A stretch of 64,000 nt of DNA, from assembly GCA_050247155.1 (NCBI GenBank), contig JBFWUS010000024.1, forward strand, positions 3,855 through 67,854, in the 5' to 3' direction. Made by a program: the position numbers and the translations under genes. This DNA is from Mesorhizobium_G sp050247155. GTDB lineage: Bacteria; Pseudomonadota; Alphaproteobacteria; Rhizobiales; Rhizobiaceae. A model generated the notes under the pieces. It was not told where the DNA came from. It searched no databases and was given only the letters and a program-made list of their open reading frames with translations. How positions within the stretch are numbered: position 1 is the stretch's first letter; each line of letters starts with the position of its first letter. This document shows, in pieces, positions 8,235 to 16,746 of the stretch.

Positions 8235-8969
8235 TTATTGCGACGCCGGTTTTGCGAGAACAGCTACCCAAGCCTCGCCGTCGGTATAGTAGAGGTCACC
8301 GCCGCCGTTGCGACCGTCCAGCGTCTCACCGCGACCAGCGATGATGTAGGTGGATTGTACCCAGCCTGCCTTTTCGAGATCAGCGATCAGCCCGTCGCGC
8401 TCGGCATCGACATCCGGCCCGATGTGATGCGTGATCTGCCCGGTGTCGTGGCTGAGGCCGACGTCGCGGTCGAAGCTGGCGGGGCCGAGCCAGAGCGGTG
8501 CGCCGTTCGGTCCTGTCTTTGCTGTTTTCCAGAAGCGGACATGATGCCTCTGGTCCGCGCTCTTGCCCATCGGCTTTTCGAAGGCGAGATCTTGCTTGCG
8601 GCCCCCGTAAAGCAGTGTGCTGACCGGAGCGTCGGGATAAGGCCTGTCGAACACGACGCTTTCGCCGATCTCCAGCGAAGATTTCAGGGTGATGGCGTCA
8701 GCCGCGTCCCAGCCTGCCGCCGCGAAAGCACGCAAGATGTCGGGCTTCTCGCCGACCAGGCCGACATTGATGGGGTCGCCGGCAATGCCGTCCGGCGTAT
8801 GGGTGAGCATATCGGCGGGGGCAAAAACTTCGTCGCGGGTGCGGAACAGCCAAAACTCGGGGACCGCAAGATAGGCAAGCGCCAGGTAAAGCGCAGCCAG
8901 TCCACCAAACCAATGCACCGAGCGGCGGCGCCAGGTGCGCTTCGGCTTCGGTTTGGCGGCGGTTTCCAT
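8235..8969 (-). CDS. LssY C-terminal domain protein
   Basis: 244-residue protein with a basic N-terminus and one membrane segment at about residues 18-40. The rest matches the LssY_C domain, named after the C-terminal part of the Legionella LssY protein: GDPINVGLVG, RAFAAAGWDAADAIT, RHHVRFW and RDVGLSHDTGQITHHIGPDVDAERD. The family is of unknown biochemical function and often stands alone or fused to a PAP2 phosphatase. Here there is no phosphatase domain. No operon partner; likely an inner-membrane protein facing the periplasm. Confidence 0.75.
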   Translation of the reverse strand: METAAKPKPKRTWRRRSVHWFGGLAALYLALAYLAVPEFWLFRTRDEVFAPADMLTHTPDGIAGDPINVGLVGEKPDILRAFAAAGWDAADAITLKSSLEIGESVVFDRPYPDAPVSTLLYGGRKQDLAFEKPMGKSADQRHHVRFWKTAKTGPNGAPLWLGPASFDRDVGLSHDTGQITHHIGPDVDAERDGLIADLEKAGWVQSTYIIAGRGETLDGRNGGGDLYYTDGEAWVAVLAKPASQ

Positions 8970-9035
8970 AACTGGCGATGCTAAGGAGGCTGCTGGCCGG
9001 CATCAATAGATCATGGTGGCTGCCCCAAGGGCAAA

Positions 9036-9181
9036 ATACCCCCACCCCTAACCCCTCCCCACAAGGGGGAGGGAACCAGGCTGCATCACCGCTTTGCGCC
9101 AACAATTGAAAAGTCTGGGTGCGACGTTGAAGCCGCCGCATCCCGCTCCCCCTTGTGGGGAGGGGTTAGGGGTGGGGGTAT
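9036..9181. repeat. inverted-repeat element, 36-bp perfect arms
   Basis: Left arm 9036-9071 and right arm 9146-9181 are exact reverse complements, separated by 74 bp. The arm core reads ACCCCCACCCCTAACCCC then TCCCCACAAGGGGGAG. The same core, with TGACC for TAACC, forms the element at 37180-37288. It fills the space between the LssY_C gene start and the extensin-like gene stop. Confidence 0.9.
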
Positions 9182-9205
9182 GTTGCTTTGCGATGCGGCA
9201 GTCTT

Positions 9206-10234
9206 TCAATGGCAGGCGCGACGGCCGCTCTTGCGCTGCATCAGGTCGAAATGGAAATGGTTGCGGTGGTCATAATTGTAGCCGGGGCCAAGCACCGTGG
9301 AGAAATATTCGCACCCGTCGGCGCGCACATTGTTCAAGAGCTTGCGCTCCCGGAAGGAGAAAAAGCCCTTCTTGGTGACGTCGATGTCCTTGCCGTTGTT
9401 GAGTTCGATGGCCATTACGTCCAGCGCATTGCCCTGTGAGTGAGCCGACTGGGTGCGCGAGCCGGCGATCTTGCGGCAGGAATAGCTCGAGCCCTGACGA
9501 ATGGTCTTCACGCCGGAGAAATAGCGCCAGCGGGCATTGGGAACGAGCTCGTTGCGCGTCCATTTCGCGAAAGTCAGCGCCATCCGGCAGGTCAACGTCG
9601 CGGCCGGCTTCATCTGGACGCTGCCCATCGCGCTCACCTTCACAGGATTGTCGATATAGCAAGCGCTGCTGTCGCGGATCGGCGCGAGGTCCTGATAGCG
9701 AACACCGAGCTTCTTCAACTGGCGGCGACAGTCGACTTCATCCGCGGACATCGTTCGCGGCCGTACCGGCTTCGGCGAATCCAGTCGCGGATAGGTGGAT
9801 TCATAGGGCTCGGATGGCGGTAGCGGCGCGATGCTGGGTCGCGGCAAGGCAGCGACCCGGACCGGTTCCTCTTCCACCGGCTCGTCGGGCGTCTGCAGGA
9901 TTTGCTCGGGTTCGGCCAGTGCCTGTTCGGGCTCATCCGTGCCGCCGAGATAAGGCTCCGACTCCGGCGTGCGGACCAGTTCGTCGTCAGGGCCTGGTTC
10001 CGCCGCAAGATCGGACGCTTCTTCCTCGGCCAGTCCGACGACATCGCGTTGGCCAGGCCTGTAGCCCGGCAATGGACGGATGAGGGCCGGCTCGATGGCG
10101 CTGGTCGTCTGGCCGACATCGACGGTCGGGCGCAACACATCGTCCGTCGAGCACGCGGTCATTCCCGCCGCCAACAGCAAGAGAGTGGCAGCGCGCGGCC
10201 ATCTGCGCGGGCGCGCGCGAACAAATCCCGTCAT
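9206..10234 (-). CDS. extensin-like lipoprotein (predicted Zn peptidase fold)
   Basis: 342-residue secreted protein. A signal peptide ending in a lipobox (LLLAAGMTAC, Cys near residue 28) predicts a lipoprotein. A long Pro/Glu-rich linker (residues 30-165) leads to an Extensin-like_C domain. Motifs HSQGNALDVMAI and DHRNHFHFDL supply the His/Asp/His ligands typical of LAS-type zinc D,D-peptidases. The conserved Cys residues of the family are present (CRRQLKKLG, CYIDNPVKV, CRMALTF, SCRKIAG, ADGCEYF). A role in peptidoglycan trimming in the periplasm is inferred. The next gene upstream encodes a shorter paralogue. Confidence 0.85.
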   Translation of the reverse strand: MTGFVRARPRRWPRAATLLLLAAGMTACSTDDVLRPTVDVGQTTSAIEPALIRPLPGYRPGQRDVVGLAEEEASDLAAEPGPDDELVRTPESEPYLGGTDEPEQALAEPEQILQTPDEPVEEEPVRVAALPRPSIAPLPPSEPYESTYPRLDSPKPVRPRTMSADEVDCRRQLKKLGVRYQDLAPIRDSSACYIDNPVKVSAMGSVQMKPAATLTCRMALTFAKWTRNELVPNARWRYFSGVKTIRQGSSYSCRKIAGSRTQSAHSQGNALDVMAIELNNGKDIDVTKKGFFSFRERKLLNNVRADGCEYFSTVLGPGYNYDHRNHFHFDLMQRKSGRRACH

Positions 10235-10331
10235 CGGGCGAATTCCCTGGTCCCTGATAGGAGACGCTAGGGGAGAAACGTAAAAGAAAGCTCAGCGCCG
10301 GTTTTCAGGCTTGCGGCGGAACTGGGGCAAG

Positions 10332-11150
10332 CTACTTGCAGTAGGTGCCGCCATTGCGGCGCTGCGCCAGATCGAAATGGAAATGCAATGCGTGGTCGGC
10401 GTCGCTGCCTGGCCCGAGGACCGTCTTGAACGGGCCGCAGGCGGCGTCGCGCACGGCGCGCAGGAATTTTTCGTTCTTCGACGGCGGGGCCGGCTCGACC
10501 TGGATCACCGTGCCGTTCGTCAGCGTGAAGGACGCTATATCCAGGGCATTGCCGAACGCATGTTCAGAGAGCCTGGTCGTGCCGTTGCGCGGACGACAGA
10601 CGAAACCGGACGCCTGAGCGATCGACTTTACCTCCAAGCCAAACTCCGCCTTGGCGGCCGGCGAGGCAACCTCGCGGATGAAGCGGACGGCGGTTTCGGC
10701 GGTCGCGCAGTTGAGCACGACGCCGGGCGCGATGTCGATCTTGTCGGTCATGCGGCTCATTTCGATCGGGTGAGGCATGTTGCAACCCTGCTCGTTGATG
10801 ACGGGCGTCGCCTCCTTGAACACTGCGCCAAGCTGCGTGAGCCGGGTGCGGCAGGCCAGTTCCTCGCGTGATGGCAGGCCGGGTTTCGGCGGGAGAACAG
10901 GTGCGGCGACCGGCGGTTCCGGTGCAGGGCTTGGCTCTGCCGGCCGAGCTTCCGGAATTGGCGGCGCATCCGGCATTTCCGAGACCTTGCCGCGCCGAAT
11001 TCGCTTAGCTTCGTCTTTTTTTGCTTTGAATACTTTCGGAGCGGCCATTTCGGCCGGCAATTGCTTGGCGTGCGGCGATGACGGAATGATCAGCGCGGCC
11101 AGAATGAGAAGGATCGGCCAGAGATGGCCTGCAAGGCGGGCGTTCTGCAT
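10332..11150 (-). CDS. extensin-like protein, second paralogue
   Basis: 272 residues, same Extensin-like_C domain as the neighbouring gene: CRTRLTQLGAVF, GCNMPHPIEMS, CATAETAVRFI, SEHAFGNALDIASF and DHALHFHFDLAQRRNGGTYC. The N-terminus has one hydrophobic segment (LWPILLILAALII), a signal peptide or anchor, then a basic and a Pro-rich linker. Metal-ligand positions are kept. The two genes lie in the same orientation with 97 bp between them, so they probably arose by duplication and may be co-transcribed. Target predicted to be the cell wall. Confidence 0.85.
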   Translation of the reverse strand: MQNARLAGHLWPILLILAALIIPSSPHAKQLPAEMAAPKVFKAKKDEAKRIRRGKVSEMPDAPPIPEARPAEPSPAPEPPVAAPVLPPKPGLPSREELACRTRLTQLGAVFKEATPVINEQGCNMPHPIEMSRMTDKIDIAPGVVLNCATAETAVRFIREVASPAAKAEFGLEVKSIAQASGFVCRPRNGTTRLSEHAFGNALDIASFTLTNGTVIQVEPAPPSKNEKFLRAVRDAACGPFKTVLGPGSDADHALHFHFDLAQRRNGGTYCK

Positions 11151-11223
11151 CGGCGCGTCAACGCGTGAGAGTGGAAAAAAGCTCCAACGCGGGAGACAGT
11201 TCAGTTAACGCTGATATTTGCCG

Positions 11224-11649
11224 CTAAGCGCCGATCGCCTCGAGGCCTTCCGCCAGATAGTCGCCCAGCATGGGCATGCCCATCAGGTATTTCGATGTTT
11301 TCCCGTTGGGACGCTGGCGCGCGGCGGTGACGGCTTCGTCCCACTCGGCAGCGTCATAGTCGCCGCGTCCGATCCAGGCCAAAGCCACCAGTTCGGCCGC
11401 CTCGTCGACGTTCAAATCGTTGATCAGCTCGCGCAACTCGACGGCGGTGAGGTCGTCAGCCTCTTCTTCCTGCAGGCCATCGTGATGGTGGGTGTCGCGC
11501 CGGTCGCCGTCGAACTCGATCTCGTGTTCGCCGCCATCGACATAATCGTCATTGACTGCTGCGGAAATGGCATTGGCCTTCTGTGCAAACAGCCGCACCG
11601 TGTCGGGGCCGATGGTCAGTGCCCATTCCCTTTCGGCGCGTTGCTGCAC
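11224..11649 (-). CDS. DUF3775-domain protein
   Basis: 141-residue acidic soluble protein. The sequence EWALTIGPDTVRLFAQKANAIS followed by LRELINDLNVDEAAELVALAWIGRGD matches the DUF3775 family, which is common in Rhizobiales and has no known activity. The His/Asp-rich stretch DGDRRDTHHHDG is variable in the family. No signal peptide or membrane segment. Function unknown. Confidence 0.7.
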   Translation of the reverse strand: MQQRAEREWALTIGPDTVRLFAQKANAISAAVNDDYVDGGEHEIEFDGDRRDTHHHDGLQEEEADDLTAVELRELINDLNVDEAAELVALAWIGRGDYDAAEWDEAVTAARQRPNGKTSKYLMGMPMLGDYLAEGLEAIGA

Positions 11650-11765
11650 GGCTCAGACTCCTTTGGCGGGATGATAGCTGAATTCTCTGCGACGTCACCT
11701 CGTTTGCGCGGATTGACAGGCTCGCCTGCCCGATTGCAGGAATCCTCGCCGTCGCGGGGGCTTTC

Positions 11766-12116
11766 ATGGCGATTCTGCTTTCACCGAAATATCTGCCGAT
11801 CATCCTTCTGATCGCGTCGAACGTGTTCATGACGTTCGCCTGGTATGGGCATCTCAAGTTCACCAGCTCGCCGCTCTACGTCGCGGTGCTGGCAAGCTGG
11901 GGCATCGCCTTCATCGAATATTGGTTCGCGGTGCCGGCAAACCGTATCGGCCACCAGGTCTATTCGGCTGCCGAGCTGAAGACGATGCAGGAAGTGATCA
12001 CGCTTCTTGTCTTCTCGATCTTCTCGGTCCTGTATCTCAAGGAATCCTTCACCTGGCATCATCTCGCCGGGTTCGCGCTGATCGCCTCGGGTGCGGCGTT
12101 GATTTTCAGGGCGTAG
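11766..12116 (+). CDS. DUF486 / DMT-family small membrane protein
   Basis: 116 residues with four predicted membrane helices. WYGHLKF and IAFIEYWFAVPANRIGHQVYSAAELKTMQEVITLLVF are hallmarks of the DUF486 family, distant relatives of the drug/metabolite transporter superfamily. Substrate unknown. The 3' end overlaps the convergent EamA transporter by 11 bp. Confidence 0.85.
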   Translation: MAILLSPKYLPIILLIASNVFMTFAWYGHLKFTSSPLYVAVLASWGIAFIEYWFAVPANRIGHQVYSAAELKTMQEVITLLVFSIFSVLYLKESFTWHHLAGFALIASGAALIFRA

Positions 12117-12999
12117 CGGGCGCCTTGCGGGCAAACATCGCCGGCAAGGTTTCGACGGCGACGATCGCCACGAAGATCAGCGTGCAACCGACCAGGCCGA
12201 TGGCCGGAAGCCGTTCGCCGAGGAAAATCGCGCCGAAGAGCCCGGCAAAGACGGCTTCCGAGGATAGGAAGATCGCGGCTTGCGAAGCCGTCGTGTGCCG
12301 CTGACCCACCGCCTGCAGGGTGAAGGCGATGCCACCGGAGAAGATGCCGGCATAGAGGATTTCGGGCAGGGCGGCAGCGATCTCCACTGGGTCGAAAGGC
12401 TCGAAGGCGAGGCCCAGCGCCATGCCACCCACGGCGCAGACCGCGAACTGCGTGACGGCCAGCGTAATCGGCCGCCCGGAGTGGGCGGCATGACGGGCGA
12501 TCATGATGAGCTGCAGCGCCCAGATCGCGGCGCAGAGGATGGTCAGCCAGTCGCCGATGGTAAGCGCCGACACTGTGCCCCCGGAGAGCAGCCAGATACC
12601 TATGAACGCGGCCAGCGCGCAGGGCCAGACGACCGGGTGTGGCCATTCCCGAAACAGCGCGACGCCGAACAGCGGCACCATGACCACGTAAAGGCCGGTC
12701 AGGAAGCCGGAATTGGTGACGCTGGTCGTCAACAGGCCGAACTGCTGGGCGATCATGCCGCCGAGCAGCAGACCGCCGATGATCAGGAAGGCGCGCCAGT
12801 CGCGATTTGCCAGCAGTTGGGCTGCGCGGTGGCTTTCGCGCAGGGCGAAGGGCAGCATGGCCAGGGTCGCAGCCAAGAAGCGCAGGCCGATGAATAACAA
12901 CGGGCCGACATGCTGCATGGCGGTCGACTGCGCGACAAAGCCCATGCCCCACATAGCGCCGGCAAGCAGCAGGACGAGATTGGCCTGGAGACGAGTCAT
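12106..12999 (-). CDS. EamA/DMT-family transporter
   Basis: 297-residue protein with ten predicted membrane helices made of two EamA repeats. Repeat 1 contains LLLAGAMWGMGFVAQ and FIGLRFLAATLAMLPF; repeat 2 contains LTILCAAIWALQLIMIARHA and FLSSEAVFAGLFGAIFLGERL. Likely a metabolite or amino-acid exporter of the inner membrane; the substrate cannot be predicted. Single gene, convergent with the DUF486 gene. Confidence 0.9.
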   Translation of the reverse strand: MTRLQANLVLLLAGAMWGMGFVAQSTAMQHVGPLLFIGLRFLAATLAMLPFALRESHRAAQLLANRDWRAFLIIGGLLLGGMIAQQFGLLTTSVTNSGFLTGLYVVMVPLFGVALFREWPHPVVWPCALAAFIGIWLLSGGTVSALTIGDWLTILCAAIWALQLIMIARHAAHSGRPITLAVTQFAVCAVGGMALGLAFEPFDPVEIAAALPEILYAGIFSGGIAFTLQAVGQRHTTASQAAIFLSSEAVFAGLFGAIFLGERLPAIGLVGCTLIFVAIVAVETLPAMFARKAPATP

Positions 13000-13159
13000 C
13001 GATTGTTCCGGTTGGCGAAGCCCCTCATAGCATTGCTACGAGAAAGGTGTGCAGCCGTCTGCTCGCGAACTTTTGGGCCAGCGCACATATCGGGTGGATG
13101 AAATGAAACGCAAACTGCGTTAGTCTCGTGATGAAGCGCATCAACGAGGAACTTTTCCG

Positions 13160-13690
13160 ATGAAACTTTCGCTCCGTTCGGCCGCCTTGATTCTTGCTCT
13201 GCCGCTTTTGACCGTGCCGGCTCTCTCGGCTGGCGGAGGCGGTGGTGGAGGCGGCGAAGCACCGCAATGCTCCGCCGGCAAGGTCTGGGACAAAAGTACG
13301 AAGAAGTGTGTGCCGAAGGGCTCGCTACGCGATGACGACAGTATTTTTGAAGCTGGAAGAGCGCTTGCTTATGCCGGCAAATATGACGAGGCCATCGACG
13401 TCCTGACCATGGCCAGGGACAAGACCGACGAACGCATCTTGAACATGCTGGGCTTTTCGCACCGCAAGTCGGGCCGCATCGAGGTCGGGCTCGGCTATTA
13501 CCAGGAAGCGCTACGCAACAATCCTGGTTACACTCTGACCCGCGAATATCTCGGCGAAGCGTATTTGCAGCTCAACGATGTCGCGTCGGCGCGCGAGCAA
13601 CTGACCGAGATCGAAAAGCGCTGCGGCAAGGGGTGCGCGGAATATGCGGAACTGGCCAGGCAGATCGATGCCTTCGTGAAGAAGAGCTGA
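13160..13690 (+). CDS. secreted TPR-repeat protein
   Basis: 176 residues. A Sec signal peptide (residues 1 to about 23, ending PALSAGG) precedes a Gly-rich stretch and a small region with two Cys (QCSAGKVWDKSTKKCVPKG). Three TPR-like helical pairs follow: FEAGRALAYAGKYDEAIDVL, MLGFSHRKSGRIEVGLGYYQEALRNNPGY and EYLGEAYLQLNDVASAREQL. Two more Cys near the end (KRCGKGCAEY) suggest disulfides. Probably a periplasmic scaffold; partner unknown. A factor-independent terminator follows directly. Confidence 0.85.
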   Translation: MKLSLRSAALILALPLLTVPALSAGGGGGGGGEAPQCSAGKVWDKSTKKCVPKGSLRDDDSIFEAGRALAYAGKYDEAIDVLTMARDKTDERILNMLGFSHRKSGRIEVGLGYYQEALRNNPGYTLTREYLGEAYLQLNDVASAREQLTEIEKRCGKGCAEYAELARQIDAFVKKS

Positions 13691-13711
13691 TCGCTAAGAG
13701 ATCAAAACTGG

Positions 13712-13741
13712 AAGGCCCGGCATTGTTTGCTGGGCCTTTTC
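13712..13741 (+). terminator. factor-independent terminator after the TPR gene
   Basis: AAGGCCC (13712-13718) pairs with GGGCCTT (13732-13738) and is followed by TTTT. It lies between convergent genes and could also act on the minus-strand gene. Confidence 0.85.
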
Positions 13742-14914
13742 TTATTCGCCGCGCGAGAGCCGGACAATCGCGCCTGCGGTCTCGTCCGTCAGTAGCCAGA
13801 TCGAACCGTCCGGCGCGACGTTGACGTCGCGGATACGGCCGAATTCGCCCTCAAGCATACGCTCTTCCTTGAGGATTTTGCCGCTGTCGTCTCGATCCAA
13901 CCGCGAGAGCAGGGCGAATTTCAGCGAGCCAACCAGCAGGTCACCTTTCCATTCCGGAAACATGTCGCCTTGGTAGGCCGCAAGACCAGACGGGGCGATG
14001 GACGGGTCCCAGTAGAACAGCGGCTGTTCGTAGCCCGGCGCCTCGGTGCCGACGCCGATCTTGGCGCCTGAATAGTTGACGCCGTAAGTGATGACTGGCC
14101 AGCCATAGTTCTTGCCGGGTTGCGGCCTGTTCACCTCGTCGCCCCCTTTCGCGCCGTGTTCGACGGTTATCAGGCCGTTAGTGACCGGGTCGAAGGTCGC
14201 GCCTTGAACATTGCGGTGGCCTTTCGACCATAGCTCGGGCGCACCCTTCTTCCCGTCCGCGAAGGGGTTGTCTTTGGGGATCGTGCCGTCGGCATTGATG
14301 CGGATCACAGCGCCGGCATGGTCGAACATGTCTTGCGCCCGGTCGCCCTTGCCGCGGTCGCCGGTGGTGATGAAGAGCGTGCCGTCGGGACGGGGCACGA
14401 TGCGGGAGCCGAAATGATGGCTCGTGCTCGTCTTTTTCGACATGGCAAAAATGACTTTTACGTCGTCCAGCCGGCCGCCATTCCCTTCGCGCACCAGCTT
14501 TGCCCGCGCCAGTGCGGTTCCGGCACCGCCACTGCCGGGCTCGGAGAACGTAAAGAATACCGTTCCGGAGGTCGCGAAATCGGGCGCGACGGCAATGTCG
14601 AGCAAGCCGCCTTGGCCTCGTGCACGCACTTCGGGGACGCCGGCTAACGGCTCCGATAAGCCATCCTTGGTCAAAATCCGGATGCGGCCGGGGCGTTCCG
14701 TGACGATCGCTTCGCCATTGGGGAAAAAATCGAGCCCCCACGGGTTTTCCAGCCCGTCAGCGAGGATTTCGGCATTCAACTTGACCGCCTGGGTGTCAAA
14801 GCTCTGCATTTCGGCCCGGCTGGGCAAAGCAAATGCCGCCAGCACGGCAACAGAAAGAACGATTTTGGAGATTGGCTTTGGCATTGGCTGCTCTGCTTTC
14901 GGTTTCGCTTTCAC
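13742..14914 (-). CDS. PQQ-dependent sugar dehydrogenase (GSDH/YliI-like)
   Basis: 390-residue secreted six-bladed propeller enzyme. The signal peptide ends near ALPSRAEM. Family signatures include LENPWGLDFFPNGEAIVTERPGRIR, ARGQGGLLDIAVAPDF, HHFGSRIVPRPDGTLFITTGDRG, ELWSKGHRNVQGATFDP, ITVEHGAKGGDE and YGWPVITYGVNY, covering the PQQ and Ca2+ binding positions of soluble aldose dehydrogenases. It should oxidise aldose sugars in the periplasm with PQQ. No pqq biosynthesis genes are in the window. It is divergent from greA. Confidence 0.9.
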   Translation of the reverse strand: MKAKPKAEQPMPKPISKIVLSVAVLAAFALPSRAEMQSFDTQAVKLNAEILADGLENPWGLDFFPNGEAIVTERPGRIRILTKDGLSEPLAGVPEVRARGQGGLLDIAVAPDFATSGTVFFTFSEPGSGGAGTALARAKLVREGNGGRLDDVKVIFAMSKKTSTSHHFGSRIVPRPDGTLFITTGDRGKGDRAQDMFDHAGAVIRINADGTIPKDNPFADGKKGAPELWSKGHRNVQGATFDPVTNGLITVEHGAKGGDEVNRPQPGKNYGWPVITYGVNYSGAKIGVGTEAPGYEQPLFYWDPSIAPSGLAAYQGDMFPEWKGDLLVGSLKFALLSRLDRDDSGKILKEERMLEGEFGRIRDVNVAPDGSIWLLTDETAGAIVRLSRGE

Positions 14915-15065
14915 CCATAACGCCGCATTTGGGCAAAAGATTTCTCGGCGCTGGTCACGATGGGTTGAACTCGGGTTGAATGCTCTCGTTTCGCGTCATG
15001 CTGGCCGGAGAGAAATCTTTTGCGTGAATCTCCGGAATTTGGTGCTATATAGGGCCGAATAAGGT

Positions 15066-15110
15066 GAGACGGGTCCGTTAGCCGAAGGCTGCCGGGCCGT
15101 TTTCTTTTTG
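15066..15110 (+). terminator. greA: GC-rich hairpin and T-tract in the greA leader
   Basis: About 50 bp upstream of the greA ATG lies a G/C-rich imperfect stem (ACGGGTCCG ... GCCGGGCCGT, with inner AGCCGAAGGCT) followed by TTTTCTTTTT. The gene upstream is on the opposite strand, so this cannot be its terminator. It looks like a premature terminator in the greA leader. A TATATA element at 15046-15051 is a possible -10. Confidence 0.5.
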
Positions 15111-15161
15111 TGTCCGGCCATAGCTTTTTGCCGGACCGGGCATGGAAGAAAGGATGTCCTG

Positions 15162-15635
15162 ATGAACAAGGTGCCGATGACCGCTGGCGGATTTGCCTCG
15201 CTGAAAGAGGAACTGCGCTGGCGTCAGCAAGAGGAGCGTCCGCGCATTATCGAGGCGATCGCGGAAGCCCGTTCGCATGGCGACTTGTCCGAAAACGCCG
15301 AATATCATTCGGCCAAGGAGGCGCAGAGCCACAATGAAGGCCGGATCCATGAGCTGGAAGACCTTGTCGCCCGCGCCGAAGTGATCGATATCAGCAAGCT
15401 GGCCGGCGGCACCATCAAGTTTGGCGCGACGGTCGAGCTCGTCGACGAAGATACCGAAGAAACCAAGACCTATCAGATCGTCGGCGACCAGGAGGCGGAC
15501 GTGAAGTCCGGCCGCATTTCGATTTCGTCGCCAATTGCCCGCGCGCTCATCGGCAAGGCGGTCGGCGACGCGATCGAAGTCAACGCTCCCGGCGGCGCGC
15601 GAGGCTATGAGATCGTAAAGGTCCAATTCGTGTAA
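15162..15635 (+). CDS. greA: transcription elongation factor GreA
   Basis: 157 residues, the usual GreA length. It stimulates transcript cleavage by backtracked RNA polymerase. The N-terminal coiled coil contains the two acidic tip residues in SHGDLSENAEYHSAKEAQ, near residue 40-55. The C-terminal FKBP-like domain ends with SPIARALIGKAVGDAIEVNAPGG. The start at 15162 (MNKVPMTAGG) is preferred over the upstream GTG at 15108 because of AAAGGA just upstream and the family N-terminus. Followed by LPS-core genes. Confidence 0.97.
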   Translation: MNKVPMTAGGFASLKEELRWRQQEERPRIIEAIAEARSHGDLSENAEYHSAKEAQSHNEGRIHELEDLVARAEVIDISKLAGGTIKFGATVELVDEDTEETKTYQIVGDQEADVKSGRISISSPIARALIGKAVGDAIEVNAPGGARGYEIVKVQFV

Positions 15636-15657
15636 TCGACCCTGTTTGGCGATTGCG

Positions 15658-16746
15658 ATGGATGATCGGGTGCGCTCCAACGCTGCAAGCGTGCCTGATA
15701 TCTCGCAAATCGAGGTCGTCGCCCCCAATCTGAAATACCGTCTTTCCGGCGTCACAAGCACGATCATCCAGCTTGTGCCCTTGCAGGCGCGCAAGATCGG
15801 CATTGCGGCCTTCGGACCCGGGCTGCCGGACCATATTCCGCACATCCGATGGAGCCAGCTTCCAGCATTGTTCCGGCGACCTACGGGACGCAGCAAGCGC
15901 GTCTGGCATGCCCGGCGCAATATCGAAATGCTGGCAGGGCTGGTTCTTCGGGGCGTTGGCGCGCCGCTGACACTGATGTTCACCTCGGCCTCGCAACGCC
16001 ATCATACCTGGTGGACCAAGTTCCTGATCCGGCGCATGGAGGCGGTGGTCGCGACGAGCCGGCGCACCGCTGCCTATCTCGAAGTTCCGAATACGGTGAT
16101 TATGCATGGTATCGACACCGACAGGTTTGCGCCGCCGCAAGATCGAGGCAAGGCTGCAGGCGATCTCGGGTTGGATCCCAAACAGCTCTATGTCGGCTGT
16201 TTTGGCCGCGTTCGACGCCAGAAGGGCACGGACGTCTTCATCGATTGCATGATCAAACTGTTGCCGGAGTTTCCGCGCTGGTCGGCAATCGTGGCGGGAC
16301 GTGCGACGGCGCAGCATGAGGCCTTTGAGAAAGAACTGAAGGCCAAAGTCGCCGCGGCCGGCTTGAGCGAGCGCATCCTGTTCGTCGGTGAACACAAGGA
16401 TATCGATCGATGGTACAAGGCATTGACCTTGTTCATCGCGCCGCAACGCTGGGAAGGTTTTGGGCTGACGCCGCTCGAGGCAATGGCGACAGGCGTGCCG
16501 GTGATCGCCACGACGGTCGGCGCGTTCCCGGAACTGGTCGTGGAGGGCGAAACGGGCAAGTTGATCGAGCCCGGCGATGTCGAGAACATGGCTGAGGCTG
16601 TCCGAACTTACCTGGCCGACGAGCAACTTTGCCAGTCGCAGGCCGAAGCCGGGCTGGAGCATGTGCGGCGCGACTTCTCGCTGGGCAGAGAGGCAGATGC
16701 GCTGATCGAGATTTACCGGCGTTTGCTCGATAAGAGCCGCTCATGA
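15658..16746 (+). CDS. lpsB: glycosyltransferase family 4, LPS core (LpsB-like)
   Basis: 362-residue GT-B glycosyltransferase. The C-terminal nucleotide-sugar domain has VGCFGRVRRQKGTDVFID near residue 180 and the EX7E motif EGFGLTPLEAMATGVPVIA near 270. In Sinorhizobium the gene after greA is lpsB, an LPS-core mannosyltransferase; this protein has matching size and context. It should add a core sugar on the cytoplasmic side of the inner membrane. ATG at 15658 is used, though an in-frame TTG lies four codons earlier. It overlaps the next gene by ATGA, so the two are translationally coupled. Confidence 0.8.
   Translation: MDDRVRSNAASVPDISQIEVVAPNLKYRLSGVTSTIIQLVPLQARKIGIAAFGPGLPDHIPHIRWSQLPALFRRPTGRSKRVWHARRNIEMLAGLVLRGVGAPLTLMFTSASQRHHTWWTKFLIRRMEAVVATSRRTAAYLEVPNTVIMHGIDTDRFAPPQDRGKAAGDLGLDPKQLYVGCFGRVRRQKGTDVFIDCMIKLLPEFPRWSAIVAGRATAQHEAFEKELKAKVAAAGLSERILFVGEHKDIDRWYKALTLFIAPQRWEGFGLTPLEAMATGVPVIATTVGAFPELVVEGETGKLIEPGDVENMAEAVRTYLADEQLCQSQAEAGLEHVRRDFSLGREADALIEIYRRLLDKSRS

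Noticed and set aside
13107..13121. AACGCA-AAC-TGCGTT inverted repeat upstream of the TPR gene
   Set aside because: Short and isolated, without a neighbouring regulator gene; chance is likely in this GC-rich DNA.
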